A DNA stretch of 9,959 bases. Origin: an uncultured Bacillus sp. (GTDB lineage: Bacteria > Bacillota > Bacilli > Bacillales > Cytobacillaceae). The notes under the pieces are model-generated. The model searched no databases. It had not been told where the DNA came from and saw only the letters and a program-made list of their open reading frames with translations. The stretch is from contig CALGSR010000497.1 of assembly GCA_937902115.1 (NCBI GenBank), forward strand, positions 1 through 9,959. The letters run 5' to 3'. Positions within the stretch are counted from its first letter, which is position 1; each line of letters opens with the position of its first letter. Positions 1-5,612 of the stretch are shown one piece after another. Both the position numbers and the translations under genes were made by a program.

Positions 1-193
1 CAGTAGCACCCACCGCCATCCCGATTGAATTGATGCTGCCAATCCAGCCCATTTCCTGAACAGATAAATTCCAGTCAATCTTTAGTGCAGCAATGACAAA
101 TGAAAGAATCCCGACGTCCATTGCATCAAACATCCATCCCGAACCGGATACGATAAGCAGCTTGCGGTTTGAAGTGTCCCTTGGTTTTCCCAT
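1..193 (-). CDS. MFS transporter, NiaP-like, N-terminal part (runs off left edge)
   Basis: Only the first 64 residues are inside the window. They begin with a short polar tail (MGKPRDTSNRK), then a hydrophobic helix at about residues 12-37 with the stretch GWMFDAMDVGILSF, then WNLS and GWIGSINSIGMAVGA, the start of a second helix. Paired acidic residues in the first helix (D23, D26) and the GSINSIGM segment are typical of the AAHS/NiaP branch of the major facilitator superfamily. From memory it resembles the B. subtilis niacin permease NiaP (YceI). The start is ATG at 193 behind a good GGAGG on the minus strand (about 202-206). The likely role is proton-coupled uptake of niacin or another small aromatic acid across the cytoplasmic membrane. 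The substrate cannot be fixed from the N-terminus alone; the MFS call is much firmer. Confidence 0.85.
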   Translation of the reverse strand, partial: MGKPRDTSNRKLLIVSGSGWMFDAMDVGILSFVIAALKIDWNLSVQEMGWIGSINSIGMAVGAT

Positions 194-310
194 AATAAAA
201 CCTCCAAAATTGAGACTGTTGTTCTTTATTTTGCCACTAATATCATTTTTCTATGAATTCATTTGCGTATGGAAGTTTTAATAAAAGAATTAGGATCAAT
301 CCTTTCAAAA

Positions 311-340
311 ACAAAAAACCGCTTCAGAATCATGAAGCGG
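311..340 (-). terminator. Rho-independent terminator of the DUF939 gene, overlapping its last codons
   Basis: On the minus strand an 8-bp perfect stem (CCGCTTCA/TGAAGCGG, 319-326 with 333-340) closes a 6-base loop and is followed by TTTTTTG. The TGA stop codon (330-332) of the exporter-like gene lies in the loop, so the final sense codons form the 5' arm. It separates this gene from the MFS gene downstream. Confidence 0.85.
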
Positions 341-1367
341 AAGGGGGTAATTCTTTTTTTAAATACTGTTCAACTACCCGGTTTAAGCGTTCAATTTGGT
401 AGGCATAATTGTAGATTGACGAACTAATGACAGTCAACTGAATCTTCTGATCCTGTTGATAGAACTCAATGATCTTTGCAATAAAAGCATTCGTTTGTTG
501 CAAGATATCGTCTTTCAAATCGGGCTCATCTATCTTAATCTTTCCATCATATTTCAAAAAGCAAAGTTCATGATACTTGATCAAAAGTTCTAGCTGTTGA
601 TCAAATAAAAGGTTTTGATCCTCAGTTGGTTTAGATTGAAAATAAAAGGAATCGATGTCCTCCAGTACGATATACCCCTGATGCAGAGATTTATACATTT
701 GCTTATAAACAACAATCTCGCGTAGTTCCGTTTGGCTTATTTTTTTGAAATTTTCCCGTTCCTCGTCAAACAGCATGAATTGCTCTTCTAAGTTCAAAAT
801 CTCTTTCTCCAAGTCTCGCATTTGATCATGGAAGGATTTTGCTGTCATTTCATTGGAAATTGCCGTTCGTATCAAAATCGACATGTCTTGAAAAACAGCA
901 TGAACTTTATCGATAAATGTTTTTTTATAGTTGGGCGGTGAGACGAAAATATTAATGAGCAAAGCAGATGCCATTCCGATAAACGTTGAGGAAAAGCGCT
1001 GCAAAGCAAACGTGTAGTCTTCATCACCAGGTGCACTCATAATCGCAAGTACAGTTACTAATGTAAGGGAAATCGTATCAGCCATTTTTAATTTCATACT
1101 GATTAAAATGACAATGATCATGACAAGTCCGATGGAGAACGGATCATTGCCAAGGAAGTATAAGCCGAGAAAGGCAATAATGGCTCCTAAAATATTGGTT
1201 TGTACCTGATCCCAAGCTTGTTTCCATGTGCGGTAAATAGATGGCTGCATCGTAAATATGGCGGCCATACCGGCAAACACGGCACTTTCCATCTGAAGCA
1301 GGGAAGAAACATATAAAGCTAATGTAACGGCGAGGCCGGTTTTCAATACACGCGGTCCTATTTTCAC
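330..1367 (-). CDS. Aromatic acid exporter family (DUF939/FUSC-like) membrane protein, YqjA-like
   Basis: This is a 345-residue protein of two halves. Residues 1 to about 150 are hydrophobic and should make about six membrane helices, including FAGMAAIFTMQPSIYRTW, DQVQTNILGAIIAFLGLYF and TISLTLVTVLAIMSAPGDE. Residues from about 155 to the end are charged and helical, the usual cytoplasmic C-terminal domain of this family. The motif FAG-AA-F--QPSIYR followed by DQVQ-N--GA matches my memory of B. subtilis YqjA and other ArAE_1/DUF939 members. Such proteins are thought to export aromatic acids or similar compounds; the substrate here is unknown. The start codon is GTG (1365-1367) behind GGAGG at about 1379-1383, an 11-base gap. 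It appears monocistronic, ending in its own terminator. Confidence 0.88.
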   Translation of the reverse strand: MKIGPRVLKTGLAVTLALYVSSLLQMESAVFAGMAAIFTMQPSIYRTWKQAWDQVQTNILGAIIAFLGLYFLGNDPFSIGLVMIIVILISMKLKMADTISLTLVTVLAIMSAPGDEDYTFALQRFSSTFIGMASALLINIFVSPPNYKKTFIDKVHAVFQDMSILIRTAISNEMTAKSFHDQMRDLEKEILNLEEQFMLFDEERENFKKISQTELREIVVYKQMYKSLHQGYIVLEDIDSFYFQSKPTEDQNLLFDQQLELLIKYHELCFLKYDGKIKIDEPDLKDDILQQTNAFIAKIIEFYQQDQKIQLTVISSSIYNYAYQIERLNRVVEQYLKKELPPSAS

Positions 1368-1512
1368 AGTTAAGTGATCCTCCTAATTCAAGCTGGTCGT
1401 CTTTCCTTTACTATTTCTTGTTATCTTTGATGCTAGTTACATAAACTAATTATAATAATTTTTTTGAAAAAAGAAACTTTGATCTCATCGAATCGTATGT
1501 TAGGGAGAGGAA

Positions 1513-1546
1513 ACTTCGAAAGATTAGGAATATAATCATTCGAAGT
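1513..1546. repeat. 8-bp inverted repeat (ACTTCGAA/TTCGAAGT) around a TATAAT
   Basis: ACTTCGAA at 1513-1520 is the exact reverse complement of TTCGAAGT at 1539-1546, with 18 bases between. TATAAT at 1531-1536 lies in the interval, and the small gene starting at 1578 is just downstream. This could be a regulator dyad around a -10 box or an mRNA leader hairpin. No convincing -35 box was found. Confidence 0.35.
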
Positions 1547-1577
1547 AGTTAGTTTAGATAACTGGAGTGGAACAATA

Positions 1578-1742
1578 ATGAAAGAATGGTGGAACAGAAA
1601 GAAAGAGCAAAAGAAAAAGAGAAGGAGAAATAAAGAGGGCTATTCTTTGATTGATTTTATACCTGAATTAATTATCCTGCCGTTTAGACTCATTTTTTGG
1701 TTGATTCGGGGCTTGGGCAGATTGATAACGGATGGTTTTTGA
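1578..1742 (+). CDS. Small basic single-span membrane protein (54 aa), unrecognised
   Basis: This 54-residue reading frame starts at ATG 1578 behind GGAGTGG (1564-1570, 7-base gap) and ends with TGA at 1740-1742. Residues 1-20 are very basic (MKEWWNRKKEQKKKRRRNKE). Residues 21-30 (GYSLIDFIPE) lead into a hydrophobic, aromatic segment (LIILPFRLIFWLIRGLGRLI, residues 31-50) that should lie in or on the membrane, followed by a short TDGF tail. By the positive-inside rule the N-terminus should be cytoplasmic. I cannot name a family. The ribosome binding site, the charge layout and the fit into the gap upstream of the DUF421 gene (115 bases) argue that it is real. It may be co-transcribed with DUF421, since I see no terminator between them. 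Confidence 0.7.
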   Translation: MKEWWNRKKEQKKKRRRNKEGYSLIDFIPELIILPFRLIFWLIRGLGRLITDGF

Positions 1743-1857
1743 AGGGTGTTTTCTAAGAAATACCTATTAGGAGTGACCAAATCAATTGGATATAAAAGAA
1801 GAAACTGGGCAAGGATAACGGTAATTCTTTTTCTAATGAATGGTGGTTGTTTAAGAT

Positions 1858-2499
1858 ATGGAATGGGATTTCGTATGGAAGGCAATTTTAATTGTTTTTG
1901 CTGGTACCATTCTATTACGGATTGCTCGAAGGAAAACCATTTCGCAGATGACTTTGGCTGAGACTGTGATTATGATTGCGATTGGCTCACTCTTAATTCA
2001 GCCGGTTTCTGGGGAAAGCATTTGGGAAACCTTTCTAGTAGGAGCTATACTTGTTGGCACGCTGTTAGTGATGGAATATATCCAGATTAAATCTGACCGT
2101 ATGGAAAAATGGATTACGGGGAAAGCAAAAATGGTTATTGATAATGGCACGCTGAATGAACAAAATTTGCGTAAGCTTAGATTAACCGTTGATCAGCTGG
2201 AAATGAAGCTGCGACAAAATAGTATATCAAAAATTAGTGATGTGAAATGGGCCACATTAGAACCAAACGGACAATTAGGCTTTGAGCTCAAAGATGAGGC
2301 CCAGCCAGTTACGAAGAAGGATCTGGAGGAATTTAAACAAGTACTTATTCAATTAATCCCTAACAATGCACAGTTTACCCATATCAATGAAATCGTTCAG
2401 TTAATCAATAAAAAGTATGAAGTTCAGAGTCAGGAGGATATTTTTGCGGAAGTACAAAATAATGAACATTTTAAAACTCCGCCCAAGCATCTGCAATAA
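1858..2499 (+). CDS. DUF421 family membrane protein (YetF/YdfS-like)
   Basis: The 213-residue protein has three predicted N-terminal membrane helices (about residues 7-21, 34-50 and 56-75) and a soluble C-terminal domain. The helix-1/helix-2 region (LRIARRKTISQMTLAETVIMIAIGSLL, residues 20-46) and the domain start GKAKMVIDNGTLNEQNLRK (from residue 88) followed by LRQNSISKISDVKWATLEPNGQLG are characteristic of DUF421. From memory, relatives in B. subtilis are YetF and YdfS, and a 2Duf relative has been linked to spore-membrane properties and wet-heat resistance. The role here is inferred only from family. The ATG at 1858 has a weak ribosome binding site (GGTGG at about 1842-1846, 11-base gap), so translation may be modest or coupled. 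The gene faces the tautomerase gene, with a shared hairpin between them. Confidence 0.87.
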   Translation: MEWDFVWKAILIVFAGTILLRIARRKTISQMTLAETVIMIAIGSLLIQPVSGESIWETFLVGAILVGTLLVMEYIQIKSDRMEKWITGKAKMVIDNGTLNEQNLRKLRLTVDQLEMKLRQNSISKISDVKWATLEPNGQLGFELKDEAQPVTKKDLEEFKQVLIQLIPNNAQFTHINEIVQLINKKYEVQSQEDIFAEVQNNEHFKTPPKHLQ

Positions 2500-2789
2500 G
2501 TTTCCCAAAACAGGATAAGGCAGGAATCCTGTCCTGCCCCAATTTTTAAAGTTAGAGAGAGTTTCATTACGCTGACTCTTCTTTTTTGCATTCCCTTTTG
2601 TCTTCGTTCAGTCACAGTTTCTCCAGCAATTCCCCAATTGTCTGTGTCTACCTCATCAATCACGACGACAGTAGTATTCGGGTTTTTCCCCAGTACATCA
2701 ACCAATAGTTGTGTCGTACCTTTAATCAGTTCGGCCTTTTTCTCAGGAGTCAGATTTTCTTTTGTTACTTTGATATTTACATAGGGCAT
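2430..2789 (-). CDS. 4-oxalocrotonate tautomerase family protein with an abnormal C-terminal extension
   Basis: Residues 1 to about 66 form a complete tautomerase-family subunit: catalytic Pro right after the start Met (MPYVNIKVTKENLTPEKK), then ELIKGTTQLLVDVLGKNP and TTVVVIDEVDTDNWGIAGE. Such proteins are usually 60-75 residues, form hexamers or dimers in the cytoplasm, and use the N-terminal proline as a base in keto-enol tautomerisation. By my alignment to classic 4-OT, Arg39 is Val and Phe50 is Trp, and Arg11 is not conserved, so the substrate probably differs. The start is ATG at 2789 behind GAGG (8-base gap). The frame as written runs to 119 residues, through the hairpin and into DUF421. 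Removing one A from the A6 run (2582-2587) would give ...KGMQKEESA and a stop at 2567, a normal length of 73. Confidence 0.85.
   Translation of the reverse strand: MPYVNIKVTKENLTPEKKAELIKGTTQLLVDVLGKNPNTTVVVIDEVDTDNWGIAGETVTERRQKGMQKRRVSVMKLSLTLKIGAGQDSCLILFWETYCRCLGGVLKCSLFCTSAKISS
2519..2545. terminator. Hairpin between convergent DUF421 and tautomerase genes
   Basis: GGCAGGA (2519-2525) pairs exactly with TCCTGCC (2532-2538) over a 6-base loop. On the plus strand CCAATTTTT follows, a broken U-tract. On the minus strand the tail is TTATCCTGTTTT. It could act weakly as a bidirectional terminator. Confidence 0.55.
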
Positions 2790-2810
2790 AATGAAAACCT
2801 CTTTTCAATA

Positions 2811-2833
2811 ATATATCTTTATCATATATCTTT
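2811..2833. repeat. Direct repeat upstream of the tautomerase gene
   Basis: ATATATCTTT occurs at 2811-2820 and again at 2824-2833, a 13-base period, about 20-45 bases upstream of the tautomerase start codon. It sits in the divergent region shared with the gene at 2977, so it could be a regulator site or chance in AT-rich DNA. Confidence 0.3.
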
Positions 2834-2893
2834 TTTAGTATCGGGGATAGATATTGTCAGAATTCATGAATGAACTTTGCAAAGCTAAATCCT

Positions 2894-2939
2894 TTTATTT
2901 CATTGGAATAATAGGGTATGATAGATAAATGATTTATCT
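2894..2939 (+). promoter_or_regulatory. Candidate sigma-A promoter with adjoining dyad
   Basis: TTTATT (2894-2899), a 17-base spacer and TATGAT (2917-2922, five of six matches to consensus) precede the gene at 2977. Immediately after the -10 box is a perfect dyad AGATAAA-TGA-TTTATCT (2923-2939), where transcription would start. This is a possible operator or a 5' mRNA hairpin. The -35 box is weak. Confidence 0.4.
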
Positions 2940-2976
2940 TATATTCGATGAAATTAATATGATGTGAGGGATAGCA

Positions 2977-3312
2977 GTGGAAGCAATGAAGATTTCTTTA
3001 CCAACCGTTTATAAAATTGAAACCGTTCGAAGCAAAGGGGTATCTAATGAAGAGTTACTAGCAACGCTTAAAACAGGCGATGTCAGCGCTTGGAGTGATT
3101 ATAATTCGAATTTTGAATTTAACGAACTTGTGGAACTTTATAATAACAACCCGGAAGAGTTCAAGTCTATGCTTGAAAATGGTTATACCGTGAAATTTGT
3201 AACTCTTCCTGGTCTAAAAAATATTCTGAAGCTGAAATACGGGATACTTGAAGAGCGTGATTATCAGCTAACAGAGACAGGGATAAGCGGCCTGCAAGTT
3301 GATGATGAGTAA
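2977..3312 (+). CDS. Unrecognised small protein (111 aa), probably shortened by an in-frame TAA
   Basis: The start is GTG 2977, chosen because GAGGG (2966-2970) sits 6 bases upstream; the ATG at 2986 would be 15 bases away. The protein (MEAMKISLPTVYKIETVRSK...GLQVDDE) looks soluble and mixed alpha/beta, with no signal peptide or membrane segment. It contains LVELYNNNPEEFKSMLENGY, VKFVTLPGLKNILKLKYG and ERDYQLTETGISGL. I do not recognise a named family. Directly after the TAA (3310-3312), in the same frame, comes ATG and 28 more sense codons (MTAIKQMLSKNWKIEELADE...KIEL) to a TAA at 3400-3402, right before a terminator. A single C-to-T change (CAA to TAA) would explain this, so the ancestral protein was probably about 141 residues. 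Function unknown. Confidence 0.7.
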   Translation: MEAMKISLPTVYKIETVRSKGVSNEELLATLKTGDVSAWSDYNSNFEFNELVELYNNNPEEFKSMLENGYTVKFVTLPGLKNILKLKYGILEERDYQLTETGISGLQVDDE

Positions 3313-3402
3313 ATGACTGCGATCAAGCAGATGCTTTCAAAAAACTGGAAGATTGAAGAATTAGCCGATGAAGATAAGAAAGTGCTGAAAATTGAATTGT
3401 AA
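3313..3402 (+). pseudogene. In-frame 3' remainder of the gene at 2977 (29 codons after the stop)
   Basis: This open stretch continues the frame of the upstream gene after a TAA: MTAIKQMLSKNWKIEELADE, then DKKVLKIEL, then TAA. Its composition (amphipathic, Lys/Glu-rich, one Trp) resembles a protein C-terminus, and the terminator starts only about five bases after its stop. It has no ribosome binding site of its own apart from re-initiation at the abutting ATG, so it is best read as the detached tail of the upstream gene. Confidence 0.55.
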
Positions 3403-3406
3403 GCAG

Positions 3407-3431
3407 AAGCATGGGGAAACTCATGCTTTTT
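3407..3431 (+). terminator. Rho-independent terminator
   Basis: AAGCATG (3407-3413) pairs with CATGCTT (3422-3428) over an 8-base loop and runs into a T tract (3427-3431). It ends the transcript of the gene at 2977 and its tail. Confidence 0.75.
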
Positions 3432-3634
3432 CATTGCATGGTTGGATGAATAATAAGTATTATTTTTTTATTAAAAATAGTTAAAAATAGAGGGAATTAG
3501 TACATACAGCTTGAATATTATTACCATCACAGTTGGGAAGATAGTGGCAGATTGGCTATTTTTTTCTAAAAAAGTGAAAGATCCTTTGCACACCTCTGTG
3601 ACGAAAGGAATTATTAAAAAATGGAGGGTATTAA

Positions 3635-3910
3635 ATGAATAAAACGGATTTAGTGAAAGCTGTCTCTGCGCAAACTGAATTGACACAAAAGGATGCTGCC
3701 AAAGCGGTGGATGCAATATTTGAAACGATTTCAAGCACTCTGGCGCAAAATGAGAAAATCCAATTAATCGGATTTGGCACATTTGAAGTTCGTGAACGTG
3801 CAGCTCGTAAAGGACGCAATCCGCAAACAGGAGAGGAAATTGACATCGCTGCTTCAAAAGTTCCGGCATTTAAACCTGGAAAAGAATTAAAAGAGGCAAT
3901 CAAACAATAA
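3635..3910 (+). CDS. HU-type DNA-binding protein (HBsu-like), copy 1
   Basis: The 91-residue protein is a full-length bacterial HU: helices in MNKTDLVKAVSAQTELTQKD, the dimer core from residue 20 to 45, GFGTFEVRERAARKGRNPQTGEE forming the beta-arm that grips the DNA minor groove (Pro63 is the intercalating residue), and AFKPGKELKEAIKQ at the end. HU dimers bend and compact DNA and support replication, recombination and gene regulation; the single HU of B. subtilis is essential. The start is ATG 3635 behind GGAGGG (3623-3628, 6-base gap). It stands alone between two terminators. A second HU lies at 8956 with 68 of 90 identical residues; which copy is the main housekeeping one cannot be told from sequence. 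Confidence 0.97.
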   Translation: MNKTDLVKAVSAQTELTQKDAAKAVDAIFETISSTLAQNEKIQLIGFGTFEVRERAARKGRNPQTGEEIDIAASKVPAFKPGKELKEAIKQ

Positions 3911-3911
3911 G

Positions 3912-4140
3912 GCTCTTTTCTTAAACATTGTTGCTTTTGGAGTAAAGAAGCTGATTGTTCTTGCATAAAGGTTGATGTTGTTAGAAATTTATTGAGAAAA
4001 GAGCTACAAATTAGATAAAAATGCCCAAATACCTGATTGCACATTAAAATTGGCCTTTAAATTTTAACAACAAACTTTACGAATACAGCCAACAATAAGG
4101 AAGAAAAGCATGGGCCACCTCAGTCCATGCTTCTTTTTTT
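3912..4140 (+). other. Long structured 3' region after HU copy 1 (no gene)
   Basis: From the HU stop to the CapA start is 369 bases without a convincing gene. Two bases after the stop, GCTCTTTTCTTAA (3912-3924) can pair with TTGAGAAAAGAGC (3992-4004), 13 bp with one G-T wobble and a 67-base loop. No T-run follows the second arm, so it is not a simple terminator. The first clear terminator is at 4106-4140, giving the HU mRNA a 3' end about 230 bases long, unless a separate small RNA starts inside. After 4140 come the CapA leader and its candidate promoter. Confidence 0.4.
4106..4140 (+). terminator. Rho-independent terminator
   Basis: AAGCATGG (4106-4113) pairs with CCATGCTT (4125-4132) over an 11-base loop, followed by C and seven T (4134-4140). 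It is the nearest clear terminator downstream of HU copy 1 and insulates the CapA-family gene. Confidence 0.85.
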
Positions 4141-4149
4141 GGCAAAACC

Positions 4150-4158
4150 TGTTATACT
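4150..4158 (+). promoter_or_regulatory. Candidate extended -10 promoter of the CapA-family gene
   Basis: TGTTATACT is a TGn extended -10 with TATACT (five of six matches). No good -35 box lies 17 bases upstream, where the preceding terminator ends. Use would give a leader of about 115 bases. Confidence 0.35.
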
Positions 4159-4171
4159 ATTAATATCAAAT

Positions 4172-4195
4172 ATTCAGATATTTAGATACTTCGAT
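4172..4195 (+). repeat. Three degenerate 8-bp tandem repeats in the CapA leader
   Basis: ATTCAGAT, ATTTAGAT and ACTTCGAT follow each other without gaps (4172-4179, 4180-4187, 4188-4195). They share the pattern A-(T/C)-T-(C/T)-N-G-A-T. The first also overlaps a dyad AAATAT-TCAG-ATATTT (4168-4183). They lie just downstream of the candidate promoter, where a regulator could bind. Confidence 0.35.
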
Positions 4196-4279
4196 ATCAT
4201 TTTAGTAAAACGATAATTTTTGAAAAGGTATTCTAATTATTGATAGAAAAAGTAGGGAACCAGAAAAAGAGGAGAAAAA

Positions 4280-5533
4280 ATGAGGAGCAATCTGAGAAGA
4301 AGGCGCAGACGTAGACAATTAAAAAGACTTACATATTTTGTTATATTAACAGCGGTTGTAGCTATATGCAGCGTATGGAGCATGTTATTGATAGGTGAAA
4401 ATCAATCGGTTCCAACTGATCATGATGAAGCCGTAACTAGCAAAGCTGAACCAGAAAAGGAAATAGCTTCTGTTATCATTGAAAAACCAGATCCGGAGCC
4501 AGTTATTCATACAATTCAGATAGCAGCTGTCGGAGACATCCTCATTCATGATCGAGTTTATCAAACGGTTGATATGGGGGATGGACGATATGATTTTACT
4601 CCAATGTTTTCACAAGTAAAGCCTTACTTACAAGCTGCTGATATTGCCTTTGCCAATCAAGAAACCATGATAGGGGGAGTTGAATTAGGGTTATCCTCTT
4701 ATCCGTGTTTTAATAGTCCGGTAGAAATTGGTGATGCCCTAAAGGATGCCGGAATTGATATTGTGTCAATGGCTAACAACCATACACTTGATAAAAATGA
4801 TAGAGCCGTTCCACGGGCAATTGAACATTGGAATAAAATTGGCATGTTGTATACAGGGTCCTATCAATCCTTTGCGGATCAGCAGATTATTCGCGTGATT
4901 GAAAAAAATGAGATTAAAGTGGCATTTCTTGCTTATACATATGGAACGAATGGAATACCTGTTCCCCAAGGCAAAGAATATCTTGTCAATTTGATTGATA
5001 AGCAAAAAATAAAAGCGGAAATTGATCGGGCTGAGGAGATTTCAGATGTGGTAGCGATAAGTCTTCACTTTGGGAATGAATATGAAAGAATGCCCAATTC
5101 AGCCCAGCAGGAGTTCGTTCAATTTGCTGTTGATGAAGGTGCGGATATTATTCTTGGAACGCATCCACATGTGCTGCAGCCTTTTTCCTGGGTTGAAGGG
5201 AAAGAAGGGAATAGAGCCTATGTTATGTATTCACTTGGGAATTTTCTATCGGGACAAACCGGTGTATATAAACAAACCGGTGGCATAGCCAATATTGAAA
5301 TTCAAAAAGTCGTGACGGGAGACAATGTAGAAGTTACTCTGCAAAATCCAGCCTTTATCCCAACTTATGTCCATATCGATTCATCAGGTTACGAGATTAT
5401 TCCTCTCAATCAATTAACAAATAGTGAGTTAATAAATGCGCAAGGGTATTATGATGAAATGAAAGCTTATATAACCCAATCAATGCCAGAAATGGTATTT
5501 ATCGAAGCAGAGGATCATTCTGCTGCAACCTAA
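4280..5533 (+). CDS. CapA/PgsA-family poly-gamma-glutamate synthesis-type protein, membrane-anchored
   Basis: The 417-residue protein starts at ATG 4280 behind GAGGAG (4269-4274). Residues 6-16 are extremely basic (seven consecutive Arg), followed by one hydrophobic helix (about 18-38) that should act as an uncleaved signal anchor, a polar linker to about 76, and then the PGA_cap (CapA) domain at about 79-345. Metallophosphoesterase-like metal and active-site motifs are intact: AAVGDILIH (D86, H90), FANQE (N126, E128), SMANNHTLD (NNH 166-168), SLHFGNEY (H263) and GTHPHVLQP (H295, H297), then MYSLGNFL. The domain faces the outside. CapA/PgsA/YwtB proteins take part in making or exporting poly-gamma-glutamate. 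No pgsB or pgsC neighbour is seen, so here it may be a stand-alone CapA paralogue with another envelope role. Confidence 0.92.
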   Translation: MRSNLRRRRRRRQLKRLTYFVILTAVVAICSVWSMLLIGENQSVPTDHDEAVTSKAEPEKEIASVIIEKPDPEPVIHTIQIAAVGDILIHDRVYQTVDMGDGRYDFTPMFSQVKPYLQAADIAFANQETMIGGVELGLSSYPCFNSPVEIGDALKDAGIDIVSMANNHTLDKNDRAVPRAIEHWNKIGMLYTGSYQSFADQQIIRVIEKNEIKVAFLAYTYGTNGIPVPQGKEYLVNLIDKQKIKAEIDRAEEISDVVAISLHFGNEYERMPNSAQQEFVQFAVDEGADIILGTHPHVLQPFSWVEGKEGNRAYVMYSLGNFLSGQTGVYKQTGGIANIEIQKVVTGDNVEVTLQNPAFIPTYVHIDSSGYEIIPLNQLTNSELINAQGYYDEMKAYITQSMPEMVFIEAEDHSAAT

Positions 5534-5536
5534 TCA

Positions 5537-5563
5537 ATCGGGGCGTTATCGTAACGCCCCGAT
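5537..5563. terminator. Strong 12-bp hairpin between convergent genes, without a U-tract
   Basis: ATCGGGGCGTTA (5537-5548) and TAACGCCCCGAT (5552-5563) are perfect complements around a TCG loop. It starts four bases after the CapA stop. Neither strand has a T-run beyond the stem. It probably protects mRNA 3' ends or pauses polymerase between the convergent genes. Confidence 0.6.
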
Positions 5564-5612
5564 ATTTAGGTGGAGAGCACTTGCCCATGATTGTTTTGTA
5601 TGTATGTTCTGT

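Noticed and set aside
1746..1961. 71-codon plus-strand frame overlapping the DUF421 start
   Set aside because: It lacks a ribosome binding site and overlaps the well-supported DUF421 gene in another frame.
3471..3490. Perfect 10-bp tandem duplication TTAAAAATAG
   Set aside because: Real, but very short and AT-rich; expected by chance or slippage, with no evident function.
3471..4044. Long minus-strand frames opposite HU copy 1, and the similar one at 8904-9275
   Set aside because: They are antisense shadows of the two conserved HU genes; their mutual similarity only reflects the HU duplication.
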